Assembly (NCBI RefSeq): GCF_008000755.1
Contig: NZ_CP041690.1
Coordinates: 2,481,260-2,545,259 of the forward strand
From: Youhaiella tibetensis
GTDB lineage: Bacteria; Pseudomonadota; Alphaproteobacteria; Rhizobiales; Devosiaceae
Length of the DNA stretch: 64,000 nucleotides
Reading direction: 5' to 3'
Of this stretch, positions 58,460 to 64,000 are shown in pieces. Numbering within the stretch: position 1 is the first letter of the stretch; each line of letters begins with the position of its first letter. Below the pieces are notes generated by a model. The model was not told the DNA's origin and did not search any database. It worked only from the letters and a program-made list of their open reading frames with translations. The position numbers and the translations under genes were made by a program.

Positions 58460-60829
58460 GGCGCCGCCCTTCGGCTCCCATCTCCAGTTCCGGATCTCGG
58501 GCATGTCCTCGCCGTATTCGCGCACATAGGCCCGGTGTTCAGCCAGCTTTCCCTCAATCTGCGCAACCACCGGCCCGGCGCGGCCCGCGAGATGCGGCAG
58601 GCGCGCGATCGCGCCCAGCGCCAGGTGATACCGGTCCAGCCCGTTCATCACCGCCATGTCGAACGGCGTCGTCGTCGTGCCCTCCTCCTGGAAGCCATGG
58701 ACGTGGAAGTTGTCGTGGTTGTTCCGCTTATAGGTCAGGCGGTGAATGAGATAGGGGTAGCCGTGATAGGCGAAGATCACCGGCTTGCCAGTGGTGAACA
58801 GGGCATCGAATGCCGCTTCGGTGAAGCCGTGCGGGTGAGTGGTGTGCGCCTGCAGGGTCATCAGGTCGACGACATTGACCACCCTGATCTTGAGATCGGG
58901 AAAGGCATGCCGCAGCAACTGCACGGCGGCCAGGGTCTCGATGGTCGGCACGTCGCCTGCGCAGCCCATCACCAGGTCGGGCTCGTCGGCAGCCGCACAG
59001 GTGCTCGCCCATTCCCACACCCCTGCCCCCTCCCGGCAGTGCTGTTCCGCCTCCGCGGCAGACAGCCATTGCGGCTGTTTCTGCTTTCCGGCCGTAATGA
59101 CGTTGATGCGGTTCCAGGTGCGCAGGCAATGATCGGTGACCCAGAGCAGGCAATTCGCATCCGGCGGGAAGTAGAGGCGCACCGTGTCCGCCTTCTTGTT
59201 GGCGACGAAATCGGCGAAGCCCGGATCCTGGTGGCTGAAGCCGTTATGGTCCTGCCGCCAGACATGTGAGGTCAGCAGATAGTTGAGCGAGGCGATCGGA
59301 GCTCGCCAGGACAGCTCCTCGGAGGTCTGCAGCCACTTCGCATGCTGGTTGACCATCGAATCCACGATGTGGATGAAGGCCTCGTAGCAGGAAAAGAGCC
59401 CGTGCCGGCCGGTGAGTAGATAGCCTTCGAGCCAGCCCTGACACATGTGCTCGGAGAGCACTTCCATGACCCGCCCCTCGCGCGCCAGATGCACGTCGTA
59501 GGGCTCGATTTCTTCCATCCAGACACGGTCGGTCGCCTCGAACACCGCATCCAGCCGGTTGGAGGCGGTCTCGTCCGGCCCCATGAGCCGGAAATTGCGG
59601 GTCTCCCGGTTTGCCTGCATCACCTCACGCACCAGGGCGCCCATCACGCGTGTCGCCTCGGCATCGAGTGCGCCGGGCACATGCACGTCGAGCGCGAAGC
59701 CGCGCCAATCCGGCAGCACGAGGTCACGCTTGAGCAGGCCACCATTGGCATAGGGCGTGGCGCCCATGCGCTTCTGCCCTGAAGGCACGAGGCTTGTGAT
59801 GTCCGGCGTCGGCTCGCCACGGTCATCGAACAGTTCGTCGGGACGGTAGCTGCGCATCCATTCCTCGAGAATGGCGCGGTGTCCATCGTCACCCCGGGCG
59901 TTGGAGACCGGCACCTGGTGGGCGCGCCAGAACCCTTCCACCTTGAGGCCATCCACTTCCTTGGGACCGGTCCAGCCCTTGGGACTGCGCAGCACGATCA
60001 TGGGCCAGCGCGGCCGCTCGGGCTCGTCAGCGCCCGCCCTCGCCGCGCGCTGGATCTGCGCGATGCGATCGAACGCCCTGTCGAGGGTCCCCACCATGAC
60101 CTGGTGCATGGGCATGGGCTGGTCCCCCTCAACGAAGAGCGGTTCGTACCCATAGCCGGCAAAGAGGCTGCGCAACTCTTCGTCGCTCATCCGGCCGAGG
60201 ATCGTGGGGTTGGCGATCTTGTAGCCATTGAGGTGCAGGATGGGCAACACGGCCCCATCGACGCGGGGGTTGAGGAACTTGTTGGAATGCCACGCCGTGG
60301 CCAGCGGACCGGTTTCGGCCTCGCCATCCCCGACCACGCAGGCGACCACCAGATCGGGGTTGTCGAATGCGGCCCCATAGGCGTGGACCAGCGCGTAGCC
60401 GAGTTCGCCCCCTTCGTGGATCGATCCGGGCGTCTGCGGCGCCACATGGCTGGGGATGCCGCCGGGAAACGAGAACTGCTTGAAGAGTCGACGCATGCCT
60501 TCGGCGTCACGCGAGACCTGGGGGTAGATCTCGCTATAGGTGCCCTCGAGCCAGGTATTGGCGACCATCCCCGGCCCGCCATGCCCCGGCCCGCAGACAT
60601 AGAGGATGTCGGTGCCACGCTCTCGGATAATGCGGTTGAGGTGCACGTAGATGAAGTTGAGACCGGGCGTCGTACCCCAGTGGCCGAGAAGCCGCGGCTT
60701 GACGTGCTCTGCCCTCAGGGGCTGGCGCAGCAACGGGTTTTCCATGAGGTAGATCTGACCGACGGAAAGGTAATTGGCGGCCCGCCAGTAACGATCCATC
60801 GCCTCGAGGGTCGCGCTATCGATGCCCAT
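58448..60829 (-). CDS. xfp: Phosphoketolase (xylulose-5-/fructose-6-phosphate)
   Basis: A 793-residue thiamine diphosphate enzyme that splits xylulose 5-phosphate (and often fructose 6-phosphate) with phosphate to acetyl phosphate and a shortened sugar phosphate. It begins [113 protein letters not shown] (the GDG-x-N thiamine motif) and [21 protein letters not shown] are all hallmarks. Length is normal. It converges with the N-ATPase operon, with acetate kinase on the other side; together these two enzymes give ATP from sugar phosphates. Confidence 0.96.
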   Translation of the reverse strand: MGIDSATLEAMDRYWRAANYLSVGQIYLMENPLLRQPLRAEHVKPRLLGHWGTTPGLNFIYVHLNRIIRERGTDILYVCGPGHGGPGMVANTWLEGTYSEIYPQVSRDAEGMRRLFKQFSFPGGIPSHVAPQTPGSIHEGGELGYALVHAYGAAFDNPDLVVACVVGDGEAETGPLATAWHSNKFLNPRVDGAVLPILHLNGYKIANPTILGRMSDEELRSLFAGYGYEPLFVEGDQPMPMHQVMVGTLDRAFDRIAQIQRAARAGADEPERPRWPMIVLRSPKGWTGPKEVDGLKVEGFWRAHQVPVSNARGDDGHRAILEEWMRSYRPDELFDDRGEPTPDITSLVPSGQKRMGATPYANGGLLKRDLVLPDWRGFALDVHVPGALDAEATRVMGALVREVMQANRETRNFRLMGPDETASNRLDAVFEATDRVWMEEIEPYDVHLAREGRVMEVLSEHMCQGWLEGYLLTGRHGLFSCYEAFIHIVDSMVNQHAKWLQTSEELSWRAPIASLNYLLTSHVWRQDHNGFSHQDPGFADFVANKKADTVRLYFPPDANCLLWVTDHCLRTWNRINVITAGKQKQPQWLSAAEAEQHCREGAGVWEWASTCAAADEPDLVMGCAGDVPTIETLAAVQLLRHAFPDLKIRVVNVVDLMTLQAHTTHPHGFTEAAFDALFTTGKPVIFAYHGYPYLIHRLTYKRNNHDNFHVHGFQEEGTTTTPFDMAVMNGLDRYHLALGAIARLPHLAGRAGPVVAQIEGKLAEHRAYVREYGEDMPEIRNWRWEPKGGASQA

Positions 60830-60906
60830 GCCAAGCTCCGCGTAGATGCCTCGTATCGGTCGATGATGACCTGTTTTGCCCGGGGGTTGAACCCCTGGCC
60901 CTATTG

Positions 60907-61704
60907 TCAGTTCGCTTTGATGGTGCCGCAGACCAGGTCCACCTTGACGACGAATGTCAGCATCCCCCCGTTCGCGAAGGGCGCGAGCAATTCCGTCAGT
61001 TGTCCGTCAAATTCCGAGAAATGGCTCCCGAGACGATCGGGCGCGAAGCTCTCTCGCGAGTGCTGACAGCGGACGAAATCGTCAACGCTCTGCACGACTG
61101 GCGCCGCGAGAAAGCGTTGCTCGCCCGTGATTTCCAGATGATCCTTGTAAGCAGCCCACTGGGTGCTTTTTCCCTTTGGGTCGAACGGCTCGCCTGTCAG
61201 CAGAGGAAGCCAACGGACCAGGAAGGCTTGCCACGCCTCGGCCCAGGGCGGCTCGAAGGGATCGTCTCCCGAGACGACGGCAACGCGATGATCGGGCGCG
61301 ACGCAACCGGCAAGCCGCGGGAACAGGCGTCCGGCATCCATCCAATGGATGCTGTTGGCAGCAACGACGAAATCCACGCTGGCCGGCTCGAGCTCGACAT
61401 CCTCGCCCCGACACTCGACCCACGTGATGTTCCCGCTGCGTCCATTTTCCAGCGTCCGCGCCAGCGCGAGCATTTCTTGAGACGGATCGACCGCGATCAC
61501 CCGATCGAAGCTCGCCGCCATCGGTCGCGCCACCTTGCCCGGTCCGCAACCGAGGTCGAGGAGGCAATTCCTGCGTGGAGCGAGGCTGGCGAGATGCTCG
61601 AAGAGGGCTTCCGGGTATGGAGGACGAAACGCATAGTTTCGAACAACATCCACTTCCCCAAACGACTTGCCGTCTACCGCTCTGCGATCCATGTCCTCGT
61701 CCAT
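60907..61704 (-). CDS. Class I SAM-dependent methyltransferase
   Basis: A 265-residue methyltransferase. ATG 61704 has GGAG 6 bases upstream; the first codons [35 protein letters not shown] lead into motif [15 protein letters not shown] (about residues 49-62). Motif II contains [11 protein letters not shown] and motif post-[35 protein letters not shown]. The IHWMD segment is typical of the trans-aconitate-methyltransferase/UbiE-like Methyltransf_11 group. Substrate cannot be told. It lies between phosphoketolase and the sugar transporter genes without overlap and may be transcribed separately. Confidence 0.85.
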   Translation of the reverse strand: MDEDMDRRAVDGKSFGEVDVVRNYAFRPPYPEALFEHLASLAPRRNCLLDLGCGPGKVARPMAASFDRVIAVDPSQEMLALARTLENGRSGNITWVECRGEDVELEPASVDFVVAANSIHWMDAGRLFPRLAGCVAPDHRVAVVSGDDPFEPPWAEAWQAFLVRWLPLLTGEPFDPKGKSTQWAAYKDHLEITGEQRFLAAPVVQSVDDFVRCQHSRESFAPDRLGSHFSEFDGQLTELLAPFANGGMLTFVVKVDLVCGTIKAN

Positions 61705-61754
61705 CACCTTCTCCAAGGTCGAAGTAGGTCGCACGGGGGCGCATCGTGTCAACG

Positions 61755-63830
61755 TCACCGGTTGGTTTCGCCCCGGCGACGCACCACGACGTCGACCGTT
61801 ATGGAGGCGAGCAGCACGACGGCGGTAGCCATGAGCTGGATGGCGGCTGGCAGCCCAAGAAGCGCCATGCCGTTGACGATGGCAGCAATGACGAGCCCCC
61901 CGAGGACCGGATGCAGGGGGTGGCCGCGGCCACCAAACATGCTCGTGCCGCCGATGACAGCGCTGGCCACGACGTAGAGAACGATGGTCCCGCCATCAAA
62001 GCTCGTGGACATCGAGCGCAGGCGTGAGGCGTAGACGATGCCCCCAATGCCGGCGATCAACGCCGCAATCATAAAGGCGACGGTGCGGATGAGCTTGAGG
62101 TTGATGCCCGCACGCCGCGCTGCCTCGGCATTGCCGCCAATAGCATAGATGTAACGCCCGAAGCGGGTGTTGCCGACCAGAAGAGACATGGCCACGAGAA
62201 CCGTAAAGACGATCGGCACCACCCAGGGCATGCCGCTGACCGGAAAGGCGGGCACGCCGCGGTCCGCATTCACCAGCAGGACGAGAACCAGAGCTGCCAA
62301 AGCGGCACCGCAGAGCTTGAGCAGCGTCATCCGCATGGGCGGCGTCACCAAACCGGCAGTGCGGCGTTGATGGTCACGCCAAAGGCTGTAGAGCGCATAA
62401 CCCGCTACCACGATGACGGCCAGGACCCAGCCACCCATGGGGGTGAGCGTGCCGTTGGCAAGATTGTTGATGACGTCATCCCGGATCGGGATGGTGCCGC
62501 CCGTCCCCAGGAGCTGGATCATGATGCCCTGGAAACCGAGGAGGCCGGCGAGAGTGACGACGAAGGACGGCAGCCGCAAGCGGGCAACCAGCGTGCCCTG
62601 AAAGGCGCCGAGCACGACGGCTACCCCGAGGCCCGCAAGGATGGCGGCCCACCACGGCCAGCCGAATCCATACTGGACAAGGATGGTGACAATCGTCCCG
62701 GAAATACCGGCGATGAAGCCCAGCGCCAGATCGGTTTCCCCCAGCAGGAGCACGGTGGCTTCGCCCATGCCGATGAGCATGAAGACCGAACCCTGGACAA
62801 GAAGGTTGACGAGGTTCCCGGGCGACAGGAACCGGGAATTCTGGCTCTGGAAAATGGCAGCGATGGCTATCGCGCCGATAATGACCGGCAGCACCCCGCT
62901 CTGCCCCGCCGCGATGCGTGCCCACTGGGCCCGAAGGTAGTCACCGACCGTACCAGGCCGTCCTGCGCCGGCGCCACGCGCCCGCTCGGCGGCGTCCTCG
63001 CCCTGCCCTTCGGGTTTGCGGATTTCTCCGGAGCGGAAGATGGCTTCGGCCCGCGACCTGCTGGTGCTGTCCGGTTTCCTGTCGGAATGACCCAGCGTCA
63101 TCAGCTCGACGACCATCTGCGGATCGAATTTGTCCGTTTCGCCGGAGGCGACCATCCGGCCGAGCCGCAGGACGGCGAAGCGGTCGGCCACCGCAAAGAC
63201 GTCGTTGAGATTGTGCGAAATCATCACGACGGCCAGCCCCTGCTCGGCGAGCCGCCTGACGAGCGAGAGCACCTGCCTGGTCTGGGCCACCCCGAGCGCC
63301 GCGGTCGGCTCATCGAGGATCACCAGCTTGGAGTTCCACATCACGGCCTTGGCCACCGCGATCGATTGGCGCTGCCCGCCCGAAAGCGAGGCGACGGGCT
63401 CGCGCGCCGATTGGAGCGTGGTGACACGTAGGTCGGCCAGGGCCTTGGTCGCTGCGGTTTCCATGTCGTCCTCGTTGAGGACGACCCCGCCTATCACGCG
63501 CTCGCGGCCCAGGAACATATTCTCGACGACGTCCAGGTTGTCGCAAAGCGCCAGGTCCTGGTAGACGACCTCGATGCCGAGCTGGGCGGCGTCGCGAGGG
63601 TTGCGGATCCGCACCTCCCGGCCCTCCCAGAGGATCGTGCCTGCATCCGGCTCGTACGTGCCCGCGATGCACTTGATGAGCACCGACTTGCCCGCGCCGT
63701 TGTCACCGACGAGGGCCGTAACCTGCCCTGCCGGAATGTCGAGATCTACGCCGGCAAGCGCCACCACGGCGCCGAAGTGCTTTTCGATGCCGCGCAGCCT
63801 AACCAGACACTCTGTTGCGCCAGTCGCCAT
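61755..63830 (-). CDS. Fused ATPase-permease of a ribose/xylose/fructose-type ABC importer
   Basis: A 691-residue single chain combining two normally separate subunits. Residues 1-250 are one ATPase domain: Walker A GDNGAGKS (42-49), EVVYQDLALCDNLDVVENMFLGRE, signature SLSGGQRQSIAVAKAVMW, Walker B LVILDEPTAALG, and VMISHNLNDVFAVADR. A charged linker (about 251-300, rich in Arg, Glu and Gly) leads to a permease of the RbsC/FrcC type with about ten helices (from VLPVIIGAIAIAAIFQSQNSRFLSPGNLVNLLVQGSVFMLIGMGEATVLL to the end). Separate FrcA- and FrcC-like proteins are usual. ATG 63830 follows GAGG by 6 bases; ATG 63851 is an alternative. The partial gene at its 5' side is the likely binding protein. 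Confidence 0.88.
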   Translation of the reverse strand: MATGATECLVRLRGIEKHFGAVVALAGVDLDIPAGQVTALVGDNGAGKSVLIKCIAGTYEPDAGTILWEGREVRIRNPRDAAQLGIEVVYQDLALCDNLDVVENMFLGRERVIGGVVLNEDDMETAATKALADLRVTTLQSAREPVASLSGGQRQSIAVAKAVMWNSKLVILDEPTAALGVAQTRQVLSLVRRLAEQGLAVVMISHNLNDVFAVADRFAVLRLGRMVASGETDKFDPQMVVELMTLGHSDRKPDSTSRSRAEAIFRSGEIRKPEGQGEDAAERARGAGAGRPGTVGDYLRAQWARIAAGQSGVLPVIIGAIAIAAIFQSQNSRFLSPGNLVNLLVQGSVFMLIGMGEATVLLLGETDLALGFIAGISGTIVTILVQYGFGWPWWAAILAGLGVAVVLGAFQGTLVARLRLPSFVVTLAGLLGFQGIMIQLLGTGGTIPIRDDVINNLANGTLTPMGGWVLAVIVVAGYALYSLWRDHQRRTAGLVTPPMRMTLLKLCGAALAALVLVLLVNADRGVPAFPVSGMPWVVPIVFTVLVAMSLLVGNTRFGRYIYAIGGNAEAARRAGINLKLIRTVAFMIAALIAGIGGIVYASRLRSMSTSFDGGTIVLYVVASAVIGGTSMFGGRGHPLHPVLGGLVIAAIVNGMALLGLPAAIQLMATAVVLLASITVDVVVRRRGETNR

Positions 63831-63902
63831 GTTCTTGCCTCGGACAGGCATCCACCCTGCCGGTCAGGCAGGGTGGATGCAGGTTGGGTTCGCGTTCGGC
63901 CG

Positions 63903-64000
63903 TCAGCCCCCGATCTGGGCGGCCTTGCAGGCATCGCCCAGGTCGCCGGCGCAAAGCGCCTTGGCATCGACGAAGCCGTCCTTGACCACCGTTCCGGCCA
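63903..64000 (-). CDS. C-terminus of a probable sugar ABC solute-binding protein (partial)
   Basis: The gene runs off the right window edge; only 31 codons are visible, ending AGDLGDACKAAQIGG before TGA at 63905-63903. The visible part also reads AGTVVKDGFVDAKALC. A cysteine pair (LCAGD and ACKAA) near the end and the position 73 bases before the fused ATPase-permease gene, on the same strand, make a periplasmic binding protein the most likely identity. This rests more on context than on motif, as the end of such proteins is little conserved. Confidence 0.55.
   Translation of the reverse strand, partial: AGTVVKDGFVDAKALCAGDLGDACKAAQIGG

Overview
The window is dense, GC-rich bacterial chromosome: about 58 protein genes in short operons with many 1-23 base overlaps, and no insertion sequence, phage gene, CRISPR array, tRNA or rRNA. 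The first 5.5 kb (aroQ-accB-accC-aat, then a DUF2155 protein and an NDUFA12-type complex I accessory subunit) is the order typical of Alphaproteobacteria of the order Hyphomicrobiales. A Devosia-like organism would fit, but that is inference. The outer-membrane autotransporter, Ugp-, LIV- and ribose-type ABC importers and a sigma-54 activator agree with a free-living Gram-negative heterotroph.

Region by region. 1-5491: fatty acid and housekeeping genes plus an ArsR/AHSA1 regulatory pair whose AHSA1 gene is broken. 5492-16098: two ribonucleotide reductases, the B12-dependent NrdJ and a class Ib nrdHIEF operon that follows a cobalamin riboswitch. A DUF2254 membrane protein and an I78 inhibitor lie between them. 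16095-22466: a small ATPase, an intact ArsR/AHSA1 pair, a TIGR03032 protein, a repeat-bearing autotransporter and a VOC protein. 22514-28203: a Ugp-type operon with its own GDPD phosphodiesterase and an RpiR regulator. 28305-38459: an eight-gene operon joining a LIV-type ABC importer to 3-hydroxybutyrate dehydrogenase, acetoacetyl-CoA synthetase and thiolase. A PAS/AAA+ sigma-54 activator is encoded upstream, with a -24/-12 promoter and a perfect 18-base palindrome between. 38663-40503: LtrA and a two-helix K+ channel. 40546-50820: a duplicated locus of TetR regulators, metallophosphoesterases, solute-binding proteins and tyrosine-phosphatase-like enzymes around a single permease/ATPase set. 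50899-60829: acetate kinase, a complete nine-gene N-type ATPase operon and phosphoketolase. 60907-64000: a methyltransferase, a fused ATPase-permease sugar transporter and the end of a solute-binding protein gene.

How the genes work together. The two reductases form a B12-sensing switch for dNTP supply. The Ugp operon and the duplicated locus look like two phosphodiester-scavenging routes that use unrelated intracellular phosphodiesterases (GDPD, and GpdQ/CpdA-like). The sigma-54 operon looks like a complete ketone-body route: import, oxidation to acetoacetate, activation, thiolysis to acetyl-CoA. Phosphoketolase with acetate kinase can make ATP from sugar phosphates by way of acetyl phosphate, and the N-ATPase between them is an accessory ion pump. 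Several regulators carry palindromes at or over their own start codons, and three of the four complete solute-binding protein genes are followed by a perfect 10-bp intercistronic hairpin.

All calls come from reading the sequence. Family names come from recognised motifs, not database searches. Substrates of transporters and ligands of regulators are inference.
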